Of a stretch of 33,871 nucleotides of DNA, positions 8,433 through 16,355 are shown piece by piece. Where the stretch lies: NCBI RefSeq assembly GCF_900089955.1, contig NZ_FLQX01000103.1:1-33871 (forward strand). The letters run 5' to 3'. The stretch is from Candidatus Accumulibacter aalborgensis (GTDB taxonomy: Bacteria > Pseudomonadota > Gammaproteobacteria > Burkholderiales > Rhodocyclaceae). The position numbers were made by a program, and so were the translations under genes. The notes under the pieces are model-generated. The model saw only the letters and a list, made by a program, of their open reading frames with translations, ran no database searches and had not been told where the DNA came from. Position 1 is the stretch's first letter; every line of letters starts with the position of its first letter.

Positions 8433-10453
8433 TCCGTCACCTCCCGCAGCAAGCGCATGATTTCCTCCTCCGCCTGCTCCAGCTCTGCATCAATCTCCTC
8501 CAGCGGCCGCGGTGGCGTGTACCTGTAGAAGTGTCGGTTGAAGTTGATCTCGTAGCCAACCTTGTCCTTGGCTCGGTCCATCCAGGCGTCGGGCACGTGC
8601 GGACGCACCTCGCGCTTGAAGTAGGCGTCGATGTCGTCCTTGAGCGGCACGTTCTCGAAATCGCGCAGGTCGGCGTCCGGCTCATAGCCTTCGTCGCGCC
8701 CGCCCTTGGCGACCGGCTCGGCCTCGGGGTCCTTGTGCGTGAAGACGCTGCGGAAGAGCTTCTGCTCGGTCGCCTTCCAGCGCGATTTGCGCAGGCGCAG
8801 CAAGTCCTCGATGCGGCGCCACAGCGCATTCCAGTCGCGCTGCGGCTCGCGGCCGAGCGCCTTGTCGATCGCCTGCACGTCATCGAGCAGGTGCGGGCAC
8901 GCGTCAAGGAAACGGGCCTTGTCTTCGAGCGTCATCCGGTAGCGCAGGCGTAGGGGCCGCTCGACGGTGACGCGGGTGTAGCCGAAGTCGGCGTTGTCGA
9001 AGGTTTTGGATGTCTCGCCGTCGGTCCGCTGGCCGTAGAGCCTGACGATTGCGGCGATCTGCGTGTCGGTGATGTGCCGGCGCTTGTCGCCGAGGCTGCG
9101 CTTGCTGTCCTCGCTGCCGCCCGCGGTCCACACGTTGCGTGCATCCAGGAGCTGGATTTTGCCCCTGCGCTGCTCCTCCTTGCGGTTGGTGACGATCCAG
9201 ACGTAGGTGCCGATGCCGGTGTTGTAGAACATCTGCTCCGGCAAAGCGATGATCGCTTCGAGCCAGTCGTTCTCGATGACCCACTTGCGGATGTCACTCT
9301 CGCCCGAGCCGGCGCCGCCGGTGAACAGCGGCGAGCCGCTGAAGACGATGGCGAGCCGCGACCCTTGCCTGTGTAGTGCCGGGCGGACGGGTTCGAACTT
9401 GTCAACCATGTGCTGCAGGAAGAGCAGCGAGCCGTCGTTGACACGCGGAAGCCCGGCGCCGAAGCGACCGTCGAAGCCACACCTGTCGCGCTCCTGCACG
9501 ATGGCCTTCTGCTGCTTCTTCCAGTCCACGCCGAAGGGCGGATTGGTGAGGAAGTAATCGAAGGTCTCGCCAGCGAACTGGTCGTCGGTGAAGCTGTCGC
9601 CGTAGCGGACGTTGTTGCCGGCGCCGTTGTGGTCTACCTGCTTCATCAGCATGTCGGACGCCGCGGTGGCGAAAGCGCGCTTGTTGTAGTCCTGCCCGTA
9701 GACGTAGAGCCTCGCCGCGCCGTGATGCTCGCGCAGGTAGTTCTGCGCCTCGGCCAGCATGCCGCCGGTGCCGCAGGCCGGGTCGAGCAGCTTGCGCACG
9801 GTGCCGGGGGTGGCGAGCAATGGGTCGTCGTCGATGAACAGGAGGCTCACCATCAGCCGGATGACCTCGCGCGGCGTGAAGTGGTCGCCCGCGGTCTCGT
9901 TGGCCAGTTCGTTGAAGCGCCGGATGAGGTTCTCGAAGATGAGCCCCATCTGCTCGTTGGGCACCGTTTTCGGGTGCAGGTCTACGTCGCAGAACTTGGT
10001 GACGACGAGGTAGAGGATGTTCGCCTCGCGCATCCGCTCGATCTCGTTCTCGAACTCGAAGAAGTCGAAGATGTCGCGCACGTTCTTCGAGAAGCCCTTG
10101 ATGTAGCTGACGAGGTGTTTTTCGATATGGTCGGGGTCGCCCTTCAGCTTCTCGAAGTCGAGTGGCGAGTGGTTGTGGAAACGCTGACCGGCAACGTCGT
10201 TGAGCCGGCTGTCGAGTGCGTCACCTTCGAGCTTGCCGCCTCTTCGTACTTCGTACTCGGCCAGAACCCTTGCCTTGGTGGGTGCGAGCACACAGTCGAA
10301 GCGCCGCAGCACGGTCATCGGCAGCATGACGCGCTCGTACTGCGGCGGACGGTAGGGGCCGCGCAGGAGATCGGCAATCTGCCAGATCAGCGTGGAGAAG
10401 TAATTGTGGTCAGGCACCGATGCGGTTCGCTTCAGGTTGGCGATGGTGGACAA
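8429..10453 (-). CDS. hsdM: Type I restriction-modification N6-adenine methyltransferase
   Basis: A 674-residue methyltransferase, first gene of the defence operon. It has the N-terminal HsdM bundle (FSTLIWQIADLLRGPY, about 19-34), HFTPREVIRLMVSLL (about 191-205), SAM-binding motif I LLDPACGTGGML (222-233) and catalytic NPPF (304-307). It should methylate adenine at the site read by HsdS and form the M2S methylase. The frame opens with TTG at 10453; a GTG at 10417, just before PDHNYFS, is an alternative, and neither has a strong Shine-Dalgarno sequence. The C-terminal extension after about residue 480 includes a charged region and ends in a predicted helix (PLEEIDAELEQAEEEIMRLLREV) likely to contact HsdS. 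Confidence 0.95.
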   Translation of the reverse strand: MSTIANLKRTASVPDHNYFSTLIWQIADLLRGPYRPPQYERVMLPMTVLRRFDCVLAPTKARVLAEYEVRRGGKLEGDALDSRLNDVAGQRFHNHSPLDFEKLKGDPDHIEKHLVSYIKGFSKNVRDIFDFFEFENEIERMREANILYLVVTKFCDVDLHPKTVPNEQMGLIFENLIRRFNELANETAGDHFTPREVIRLMVSLLFIDDDPLLATPGTVRKLLDPACGTGGMLAEAQNYLREHHGAARLYVYGQDYNKRAFATAASDMLMKQVDHNGAGNNVRYGDSFTDDQFAGETFDYFLTNPPFGVDWKKQQKAIVQERDRCGFDGRFGAGLPRVNDGSLLFLQHMVDKFEPVRPALHRQGSRLAIVFSGSPLFTGGAGSGESDIRKWVIENDWLEAIIALPEQMFYNTGIGTYVWIVTNRKEEQRRGKIQLLDARNVWTAGGSEDSKRSLGDKRRHITDTQIAAIVRLYGQRTDGETSKTFDNADFGYTRVTVERPLRLRYRMTLEDKARFLDACPHLLDDVQAIDKALGREPQRDWNALWRRIEDLLRLRKSRWKATEQKLFRSVFTHKDPEAEPVAKGGRDEGYEPDADLRDFENVPLKDDIDAYFKREVRPHVPDAWMDRAKDKVGYEINFNRHFYRYTPPRPLEEIDAELEQAEEEIMRLLREVTE

Positions 10454-10601
10454 AGTGCGCCAACCGGAAGTGAGGAATCCCTGGTGGCCGGTTATGGCGT
10501 GTCTTGAAAAGTCATGACCGTTTGGAGGTCAGCCGCCTGTGGACTGGTCCGTGAGCGCTTCGGGACCGGCACCCTGTTCCTTGCCGAGCGTGGCCCGGCC
10601 T
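10454..10601. other. Gap between yqjK-like gene and hsdM
   Basis: This 148-base gap should carry the promoter of the defence operon (read leftward) and the end of the yqjK-like gene. A short dyad TGACC-N7-GGTCA lies at 10515-10531. No convincing -35/-10 pair or U-tailed terminator hairpin could be recognised. Confidence 0.35.
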
Positions 10602-10922
10602 TTACGGGCGAGACGACAGGCCGGCAGCGAAAAGCTCGCCGCGAAGCAGGCGCCAGGTACGCCAGGCAAAGAGACCCCGTTGGGTCCATCGCCACATGCG
10701 GTTGGGTTTCAGCACGACCAGCACGAGAACGGTCGCCGCGACCAGTTCAGGGTGTTGCCTGACGTAATCGGCGCCGTTGCGCACGACGGAAACTGCTCTG
10801 TCGGCGCCCTGCAAGGCGCTGCTCAGCGGTTGCAGTTGTTGGCCGAGGAGTTGGCGCTGCGTGCTGATCCGCTCGATCAGCCGGCCGCGTTCGACGGCCA
10901 GGTCAAGCAGAGCCTGATTCAT
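10602..10922 (-). CDS. yqjK: YqjK-like protein
   Basis: A 106-residue protein starting MNQALLDLAVERGRLIERISTQR, matching the YqjK pattern of an N-terminal basic/acidic helix rich in Arg-Gly-x-Leu, then a hydrophobic segment (PELVAATVLVLVVLKP, about 57-72) and a basic C-terminus. ATG 10922 was preferred over one 39 bases upstream because it gives the family-typical N-terminus and only a 20-base overlap with the yqjE-like gene. It is third in the yqjD-yqjE-yqjK cluster; function is unknown, possibly envelope or stress related. Confidence 0.7.
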   Translation of the reverse strand: MNQALLDLAVERGRLIERISTQRQLLGQQLQPLSSALQGADRAVSVVRNGADYVRQHPELVAATVLVLVVLKPNRMWRWTQRGLFAWRTWRLLRGELFAAGLSSRP

Positions 10923-11313
10923 TGCCGGCAGTGCCTTTGAGCTGACGAAGGTCTTCTTCAAGTTCGGCGATGCTGGCCGCGAACAGACGCTCGGGTGTGT
11001 GCATGGCCCGCCTGAGAGCGAAGTAGCAGAGAGCGGAAACCGTCAGGAAGAGCGCGCTGAAGCCGCCCAGGAGGGCAGCTCGTTGGTCCCAGAACACGAC
11101 GATCAGCAGGGCGATGGCCAAGACGAGGCCAACCGCCAGACAGAATGCCATCGCCTGCGACAAGAGCAGCAGACGAACGGCCCGCAGCTTCTCCTCCTTG
11201 ATTTCATTGCCGAGGAGTTCGAACCGCGTCCGTCCGGTGGCCAGCAGTGTTGCGGCGACGCTTCTGGTGGCGGAGAACAGTCCGCCGCGACCGCTGCCGG
11301 GACGTTCATCCAT
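10903..11313 (-). CDS. yqjE: YqjE-like phage-holin-superfamily membrane protein
   Basis: A 136-residue protein with a cytoplasmic N-terminus (about 1-50), two adjacent membrane spans (about 52-74, AMAFCLAVGLVLAIALLIVVF, and about 80-100, LLGGFSALFLTVSALCYFAL) and a charged C-terminal helix (LFAASIAELEEDLRQLKG). This is the YqjE/Holin_9 layout: small inner-membrane proteins often encoded with YqjD and YqjK. The start has an AAGGAG about 12 bases upstream. The gene lies 15 bases after the yqjD-like gene in the same direction. Despite the superfamily name, nothing suggests phage lysis. Confidence 0.8.
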   Translation of the reverse strand: MDERPGSGRGGLFSATRSVAATLLATGRTRFELLGNEIKEEKLRAVRLLLLSQAMAFCLAVGLVLAIALLIVVFWDQRAALLGGFSALFLTVSALCYFALRRAMHTPERLFAASIAELEEDLRQLKGTAGNESGSA

Positions 11314-11328
11314 GGAGCACGCCGCTCC

Positions 11329-11649
11329 TTAGCGGCGGCCGATGATCACGCCGAGCAGCAGACCGATGGCGGCCGCCACGCCGACCGCGCGCCACGGATT
11401 TTCGTGAACGAAATCATCGGTGGCACGGGCAGCGGCCTTGGTTCTGTCTACCAGCGCAGCTTCGGCATCGGCCAGGCGGAGCTTGGCATCGCGCAGGCGC
11501 TCGCCGATACGTTCGCGCAGATCGCCCATCTTGTCGCCGGCAACGCCAGCGGTGGCGCGCAGGATTTCCTCTGCGTCGGCGACCACGACCTTCATGTCGG
11601 AGACGAGTTTCTGTTTGTTGGCGTTGGAAAGTTCGGTAACTTCGGACAT
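11329..11649 (-). CDS. yqjD: ElaB/YqjD/DUF883 membrane-anchored protein
   Basis: A 106-residue protein: a long amphipathic helix (about 5-75, with the DAEEILRATAGVAGDK motif typical of DUF883), a short VHENPWRAVGVAAAIGLLLGVIIGRR ending that forms one C-terminal membrane anchor, and a final Arg-Arg. E. coli YqjD and ElaB are C-tail-anchored inner-membrane proteins that bind stationary-phase ribosomes. ATG 11649 is chosen over one 12 bases upstream because GAGG sits 7 bases before it. It is first of the three-gene yqj cluster. Confidence 0.85.
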   Translation of the reverse strand: MSEVTELSNANKQKLVSDMKVVVADAEEILRATAGVAGDKMGDLRERIGERLRDAKLRLADAEAALVDRTKAAARATDDFVHENPWRAVGVAAAIGLLLGVIIGRR

Positions 11650-11752
11650 GATGGACCTCACAGTGGATGATGATGACGGGAAGATCGCTGGTGCAGCAGC
11701 AAGGACGCCTTCTTCAACGAAGCGTTCAGATTATAGAAATCGCGGACGAAGA

Positions 11753-11800
11753 TCAATGCAAACGATGAATGCAGATGTTGGTGTCGAGCATGTAGCGCAT
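11753..11800 (-). pseudogene. vapC: 15-codon remnant of a second VapC PIN toxin
   Basis: Three bases after the vapB stop, an ATG opens MRYMLDTNICIHRLH and then a stop. The first 11 residues are the classic VapC/FitB PIN opening with the first catalytic Asp and Asn. The rest of the roughly 130-residue toxin is absent; the sequence passes straight into the spacer upstream of the yqjD-like gene. This is a deletion remnant and cannot be a working toxin. Confidence 0.75.
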
Positions 11801-11803
11801 TGT

Positions 11804-12052
11804 TCAGCGGGCGATCGTGTTCCAGTCACGCTCGCGCTGATCGTGGATCTCGCGTCCGTCAGCCATGAAATCCGACGGAAAACCCGCGAGAGCGGTGCCC
11901 AGCCCGGCCAAGGTCTTTTTGTTCACGGGACGGACAACGAGTGTGTCGCCGACGCGCTCGATGTCGACCTCCTGGCTGGGGTCGACAATGGCGAGTTCGC
12001 GGGGAATGCGGACGGCAAGCGAGTTGCCGCTCCTGAAGACCTTGGTCAACAT
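11804..12052 (-). CDS. vapB: AbrB-type antitoxin VapB, orphan
   Basis: An 82-residue protein opening MLTKVFRSGNSLAVRIPRELA, the SpoVT/AbrB-like fold of VapB antitoxins (about 1-45). The C-terminal tail (SDFMADGREIHDQRERDW) is the usual toxin-binding and proteolysis-prone region. The ATG at 12052 is used because it gives the family N-terminus; the frame stays open upstream through the promoter without family similarity. Its vapC partner is cut to 15 codons, yet the antitoxin and its palindromic operator look complete, so it may persist as an orphan that protects against related VapC toxins or regulates in trans. That role is inference. Confidence 0.85.
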   Translation of the reverse strand: MLTKVFRSGNSLAVRIPRELAIVDPSQEVDIERVGDTLVVRPVNKKTLAGLGTALAGFPSDFMADGREIHDQRERDWNTIAR

Positions 12053-12071
12053 GCCTGCCTCTTGAGAACGA

Positions 12072-12088
12072 GTATATACAGTATATAC
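12072..12088. promoter_or_regulatory. Palindromic operator upstream of second vapB
   Basis: Two copies of the self-complementary octamer GTATATAC (12072-12079 and 12081-12088) are separated by one base, forming a 17-base dyad 20 bases before the vapB ATG. The AT-rich block probably also contains the -10 element. It fits a site bound by the AbrB-fold dimer of VapB for autorepression. Confidence 0.65.
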
Positions 12089-12093
12089 AAGAA

Positions 12094-12108
12094 GCCCCTG
12101 GTCGGGGC
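12094..12108 (-). terminator. Possible weak terminator after the hyf/ehr operon
   Basis: On the minus strand GCCCC-GACCA-GGGGC is followed by TTCTTGT, 13 bases beyond the hyfI stop. The stem is only 5 bp and the U-tract is poor, so termination may be partial and readthrough into vapB is possible. Confidence 0.35.
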
Positions 12109-12120
12109 GCAGTGCCGACT

Positions 12121-12645
12121 TTACTCCGGCCCCACCCGACACCGCCGCACCGCCGTCAATATCCCGCGCAGGATTTCGAGGGGCGGCGGCGGACAGCCGG
12201 GAACCGCAATGTCCACCGGAATGACGTTGGCCACGCGCCCGCAACTCGCGTAGCTCTCGCCGAAAATGCCGCCGTTGCAACCGCAATCGCCGACCGCAAC
12301 GACCAGCTTGGGCCCCGGGGTGGCGTCATAGGTGCGCCGCAAGGCCAGTTCCATGTTCCTCGAAACGGGTCCGGTGACCAGCAGCATGTCGGCGTGGCGC
12401 GGGCTGGCGACGAATTTGATTCCCAGCCCCTCGATGTTGTAGTACGGGTTGTTCAGCGCGTTGATTTCGAGTTCGCAGCCGTTGCACGAGCCGGCATCGA
12501 CCTGGCGAATGGTCAGCGCCTGGCCGAGAATGGCGAGAAGTTCACGCTGCATGTGCTCGCCTTCGACGCGCAGCGAATCGCTGTTCTCGGGCGGCGCCTC
12601 GCTGCGGATGCCGTTGCCTGCGATCTGTTTGAGGATGCGCCACAT
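12121..12645 (-). CDS. hyfI: NuoB/HyfI-like small subunit of an Ehr-type complex
   Basis: A 174-residue iron-sulfur subunit homologous to NuoB and to group 4 [NiFe]-hydrogenase small subunits (HyfI/HycG). Four cysteines positioned for a single [4Fe-4S] cluster are visible: SC54NGC57ELE, GDC121GCNGG and PGC151PPPP. Within the complex it should carry electrons next to the large subunit. The ATG shares one base with the stop of the large-subunit gene (TGATG at 12645). It is the last gene of the operon. The cluster ligands are intact even though the large subunit lacks the NiFe ligands, so electron transfer may persist with a different redox partner. Confidence 0.88.
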   Translation of the reverse strand: MWRILKQIAGNGIRSEAPPENSDSLRVEGEHMQRELLAILGQALTIRQVDAGSCNGCELEINALNNPYYNIEGLGIKFVASPRHADMLLVTGPVSRNMELALRRTYDATPGPKLVVAVGDCGCNGGIFGESYASCGRVANVIPVDIAVPGCPPPPLEILRGILTAVRRCRVGPE

Positions 12646-14225
12646 CAGAGGTCGTGTCCTGCGTAGCTCAAGTTGAAGGACTTGTTGATCAGCGGAAAGT
12701 CGGGGACGATGTTGCCGATGACCGCGTGTTCGAGCAGCGGCCAGTTCTGCCAGGACGGATCGTGACAGTGGCAGCGACGGATGCGGTTGGCGCCCTGCTC
12801 GCCGTCCCATTCGAGCCCGACGAAGACTTCGCCGCGCCAGCCTTCGACCCAACCGGCGGCAAATGCTGTCTTGGCCGGCAGCCGCAGCTCGGTGCGAGTT
12901 TCGCCGCCGCTCTTGCCCCCGTCCTCGCCGAGCCGAGAGAGGATGACGCGCATCAGCCGCAGCGATTCGAAAACCTCGTCAAAGCGTACGGCCACCCGCG
13001 CTGCAACGTCGCCGGTGCGCTGGGTGGCGATCTTCACTGCCAACTGGTCATAGGGCGCCCACGGCAGGTCGCAGCGCAGATCGGCGGCCTGCCCGCTGGC
13101 CCGACCGGCGAGGCCGGTGAGCCCGAGTCGAGCGGCGAGTTCCGGCAGCACCCGGCCGGTGGTCATGAAGCGGTCCTGCAGGCCCGAGTGCTCGTCGTAG
13201 ATCTGGCGCAGCGCCCGCACTTCGCGCTCGACCGCGTCGCACTGCCGCAAGAGGCGGTCGACAGAGGTGCTGTCGATATCCGCAGCGACACCACCGGGGA
13301 CGATACAGTCCATCATCAGGCGGTGGCCAAAGGCTTCTTTCGACAGACGTAGCCAGTCTTCTCTGAGCCGCGAGAACTGCGCGAGCCCAAAGGCGAAAGC
13401 GGCGTCATTACCCAGCGCGCCGAGGTCGCCGAGGTGGTTGGCGACGCGCTCGCGCTCGAGGAGCAAGGCGCGCAGCAAGCCGGCGCGCTCGCCCAGCTCG
13501 CAGCTCGCCACCGATTCCAGCGCCATGCAGTACGCCCAGGCGTAGGCGACCGTCGAATCGCCGGAAACCCGTCCGGCCAGGCGATAGGCTTCGCGTGGCG
13601 GCAGCTCGGTGAAGCGCTGCTCGATGCCTTTGTGTTTGTAACCCAGGCGTTGCTCCAGGCGCAGCACTTTCTCGCCGACGACTGAAAAGCGGAAGTGCCC
13701 CGGTTCGATGATCCCTGCGTGTATGGGGCCAACCGGGATCTCGTGCACGCCATCGCCCTCGACGCGAACGAAGGCATAGTCGGTGGCTTCTCGCAGCGCG
13801 GCGGCGGCTTTCTCGGCTCCGTCGCGGCGCAGCGGCAGATACTGCTCTGGCCAGGTGCCGTGATCGAGCCACGGACGGCGGTCGGCGAAGCCTTCGGCCC
13901 TGACGCCGAGCAGATCAGCCGCCGCCCGCTGCATGCGCCCGGCGCCGGGAAAAATCGGCACCAGGTCAGGATAGGTCGGGGCCCGCTCGGCGAGTGGCAA
14001 ATCGAGCCAGAGCAGGCCTTCGCGCAGCGCATAGGCGGCCGAGACGGCGAAGCCGCCCGACGCACCGCGCGTGCGATCGGACGCCCAGAGAGCGACCAGC
14101 CGCCCGGCTTGTGCGGATACCCCGCGGGCGACCACAGCCCAGGTTTCGGCACGGACCGTGGCGCGCCAGATCGGCAGAGGTGCAGGCAGGCGTTCGCAAT
14201 CGAGGCTGAAGCCGGAAATCAGCAT
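12645..14225 (-). CDS. hyfG: HyfG/NuoCD-like large subunit lacking NiFe ligands
   Basis: A 526-residue fusion: NuoC-like N-terminal region (about 1-135) and NuoD/hydrogenase-large-subunit domain (about 160-526) opening with GPIHAGIIEPGHFRF. Where NiFe enzymes carry RxCGxC, this protein reads RVSGDST (about 219-225); near the C-terminus, where DPCxxC is expected, it reads HDPSWQNWP and ends in NIVPDFPLINKSFNLSYAG. All four NiFe-binding cysteines are thus absent, as in energy-converting hydrogenase-related (Ehr) complexes. It should be structural or use another substrate. ATG 14225 is preferred (GGAG 9 bases upstream); a TTG at 14240 is an alternative overlapping hyfF. Confidence 0.88.
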   Translation of the reverse strand: MLISGFSLDCERLPAPLPIWRATVRAETWAVVARGVSAQAGRLVALWASDRTRGASGGFAVSAAYALREGLLWLDLPLAERAPTYPDLVPIFPGAGRMQRAAADLLGVRAEGFADRRPWLDHGTWPEQYLPLRRDGAEKAAAALREATDYAFVRVEGDGVHEIPVGPIHAGIIEPGHFRFSVVGEKVLRLEQRLGYKHKGIEQRFTELPPREAYRLAGRVSGDSTVAYAWAYCMALESVASCELGERAGLLRALLLERERVANHLGDLGALGNDAAFAFGLAQFSRLREDWLRLSKEAFGHRLMMDCIVPGGVAADIDSTSVDRLLRQCDAVEREVRALRQIYDEHSGLQDRFMTTGRVLPELAARLGLTGLAGRASGQAADLRCDLPWAPYDQLAVKIATQRTGDVAARVAVRFDEVFESLRLMRVILSRLGEDGGKSGGETRTELRLPAKTAFAAGWVEGWRGEVFVGLEWDGEQGANRIRRCHCHDPSWQNWPLLEHAVIGNIVPDFPLINKSFNLSYAGHDL

Positions 14226-14229
14226 CGAC

Positions 14230-15684
14230 TCAAGCTCCAATCATCCGGGCTGCCTGGCGATACCAGGCGTCCAGATATGGCGGGATGTACAGGCCCAGCA
14301 TCAGCCCCAGGCCGAGATGGGTAAACACCGGCAGCAGCGCCGGAGGATGGTGCAGCGCGGTGACCGAAGTTTCGCCGAAGACCATCGGCTGTACCCGGCT
14401 GAAGACCGAGGCGAAGGCAACGCCGAGTGCCAGCAGCAGAAACGGAGTTGCCCACGGCTGGTCGCGCATGGCGGTGGTGAGAATCAGGAATTCACTGGCG
14501 AAGACGCCGAAAGGCGGCATTCCGAGGATGGCCAGCGAACCGAGCATCATCCCCCAGCCGACCGTCGGGCTGACCTTGATCAGGCCGCGGATGTCGGCCA
14601 TGTTCTGCGTCCCCGCCTTCTGCGTCGCATGGCCGACGGCAAAGAAGATGGCCGACTTGATCAGCGAATGGACGGTCATGTGCAGCAAGCCGGCATAATT
14701 TGCGATCGGCCCGCCCATGCCGAAGGCGAAAGTGATCAGCCCCATGTGCTCGATAGACGAGTAGGCGAACATGCGCTTGACGTCCTTCTGCCGCGACAGG
14801 AAGAACGCCGCCACGACCACCGACAGCAAACCGAAGCCCATCATCAGGTGTCCGGCGAGCGGGCTCCCCAGCGCTCCGTCGGTCAGGACCTTGCAGCGCA
14901 GCAGGGCATAGACCGCGACGTTCAACAGCAGTCCGGAGAGCACGGCGGAAACCGGCGTTGGCCCTTCGGCGTGCGCATCCGGCAACCAGTTATGCATCGG
15001 CACCAGACCGACCTTGGTGCCATAGCCGATGAACAGAAAGGCGAAGGCCAGGGTGATGATGCCCGGATCGAGCTGAGCCTTGACCGCGTCGAGATTGGTC
15101 CACAACAGGCCGCCGCCCCCGGTGCCGATCACTTTTTCCGCGGCCATGTAGAGCAGCACGGTGCCGAACAAGGCCTGCGCAATACCGACGCCGCAGAGGA
15201 TGAAGTATTTCCACGCCGCCTCGAGGCTCGCCGCCGTCCGGTACACGCTGACCAGCAGCACGGTGGTCAGCGTCGCTGCCTCCATTGCGACCCACAGAAT
15301 GCCCATGTTATTGGTAGTCAGCGCCAGCAGCATCGTGAAACCGAACAACTGATACATGCTGTGGTACACACGCAGCCGCCGCGGTGTCATTTTGCCGTGG
15401 TCGCGTTCGACGCGCATGTAAGGCCGCGAGAAGATGGCGGTGGTCAGTCCGACGAAGCTGGTCAGGGTGACCAGAAAGACATTCAGCGGATCGATGAAGA
15501 ACTCGTGGTTCCAGACGAAAAGCGACCCGCCCGAGATGACCTCGATGGTCAGTACGCAGGTGGCGACGAAAGTACCGAGGCTGAAAGCGACGTTGATTTC
15601 GCGTGCGGCCTCGCGTTGCCCGGTCAACGCCAGCACCACGCTGCCAAAGAGCGGGATGCCGAGGACGAAGAAGAGCGTTGCCAA
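14230..15684 (-). CDS. hyfF: HyfF/NuoN-type proton-translocating membrane subunit
   Basis: A 484-residue antiporter-like subunit (Proton_antipo_M family) with about 13-14 membrane spans. Conserved pieces are ILWVAMEAATLTTVLLV (the Glu of TM5), GTKVGLVPMHNWLPDAHAEGPTPVSAVLSG (TM7 Lys and the broken TM8) and RMFAYSSIEHMGL (the TM helix before the TM12 Lys). It probably moves protons or sodium in the complex. The start is taken as TTG 15684, because hyfE ends TGA-A-TTG just as hyfC ends TGA-A-ATG, with AAGGA upstream; an ATG at 15732 would overlap hyfE by 47 bases and add a hydrophilic Ser/Thr tail. Confidence 0.88.
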   Translation of the reverse strand: MATLFFVLGIPLFGSVVLALTGQREAAREINVAFSLGTFVATCVLTIEVISGGSLFVWNHEFFIDPLNVFLVTLTSFVGLTTAIFSRPYMRVERDHGKMTPRRLRVYHSMYQLFGFTMLLALTTNNMGILWVAMEAATLTTVLLVSVYRTAASLEAAWKYFILCGVGIAQALFGTVLLYMAAEKVIGTGGGGLLWTNLDAVKAQLDPGIITLAFAFLFIGYGTKVGLVPMHNWLPDAHAEGPTPVSAVLSGLLLNVAVYALLRCKVLTDGALGSPLAGHLMMGFGLLSVVVAAFFLSRQKDVKRMFAYSSIEHMGLITFAFGMGGPIANYAGLLHMTVHSLIKSAIFFAVGHATQKAGTQNMADIRGLIKVSPTVGWGMMLGSLAILGMPPFGVFASEFLILTTAMRDQPWATPFLLLALGVAFASVFSRVQPMVFGETSVTALHHPPALLPVFTHLGLGLMLGLYIPPYLDAWYRQAARMIGA

Positions 15685-15685
15685 T

Positions 15686-16354
15686 TCAGTCTTCCTTGAG
15701 CTTTTCGAGGTGGCTGATGTCGAGGCTGTCAAACTGTTCGCGAATCTGGAACATGAACACGCCGAGAATCAGGATGCCGACCAACACGTCAAGGGCAATG
15801 CCGAGTTCGACGACCATCGGCATGCCGTAGGTGGCCGAGGTGGCGGCGAAGAACAGACCGTTTTCCATTGACAGGAAGGCGATCACTTGCGGCACCGCCT
15901 TCGAGCGGGTGATCATCATCAGGAACGAGAGCAGGACGCAGGCGAGCGCAATACCCAGCGTGCCGCGGGCGACGCTGACCGACAGTTTGGAGATCGGCAG
16001 CGCCAGGTCGAAGGCGAAAATGACCAGCGCAATGCCGATGATCATCGTCGTTGGAATATTGATCAGCGTCTCGACGTCCCAGCGCACGTCCAGACGGGCG
16101 ATGACGCGATGCAGTAGCAAGGGAATCAGGATTACCTTGAGCAGCAGGGTAATGCCGGCTGACAGGTACAGGTGCGGTTGCTGCGTGGCGTAGCCGACGA
16201 CCACGGTTGCGGCGACCAGCACGGCGCCCTGCGCGGTGAACAGGTGAATCAGCGACAGGATTCGCCGCTGCGAGATCATCGCGAACGCCAGCATCAACAG
16301 AATCGACGCCAGCAGATTGATCAGTTGGCCGACGAGTTCAGTCATTGCGGTCAT
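15686..16354 (-). CDS. hyfE: HyfE-like membrane subunit
   Basis: A 222-residue very hydrophobic protein with about six or seven membrane spans, beginning LINLLASILLMLAFAMISQRRILSLIHLFTAQGAVLV. It matches HyfE (NuoK-related), a small subunit next to the antiporter-like proteins in group 4 hydrogenase and Ehr complexes. A Glu in the membrane (FLSMENGLFF, about residue 164) is a likely proton-path residue, as in NuoK. It starts one base after the hyfC stop and ends one base before the hyfF start; a second ATG is three codons in. Confidence 0.85.
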   Translation of the reverse strand: MTAMTELVGQLINLLASILLMLAFAMISQRRILSLIHLFTAQGAVLVAATVVVGYATQQPHLYLSAGITLLLKVILIPLLLHRVIARLDVRWDVETLINIPTTMIIGIALVIFAFDLALPISKLSVSVARGTLGIALACVLLSFLMMITRSKAVPQVIAFLSMENGLFFAATSATYGMPMVVELGIALDVLVGILILGVFMFQIREQFDSLDISHLEKLKED

Positions 16355-16355
16355 T

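Noticed and set aside
10515-10531. TGACC-N7-GGTCA dyad upstream of hsdM as an operator
   Set aside because: The arms are only 5 bp and no promoter could be aligned with it, so it is kept only as a remark.
10903-11313. Phage holin indicating a prophage
   Set aside because: The holin-superfamily match is the chromosomal YqjE type beside yqjD and yqjK; no phage structural gene is present.
12646-12852. Upstream extension of the hyfI frame
   Set aside because: It lies inside hyfG, shows no NuoB-like sequence, and the ATG at 12645 gives the expected family length.
14071-15699. Plus-strand frame of 542 codons opposite hyfF
   Set aside because: Glutamine- and arginine-rich composition typical of the complement of a membrane-protein gene; not coding.
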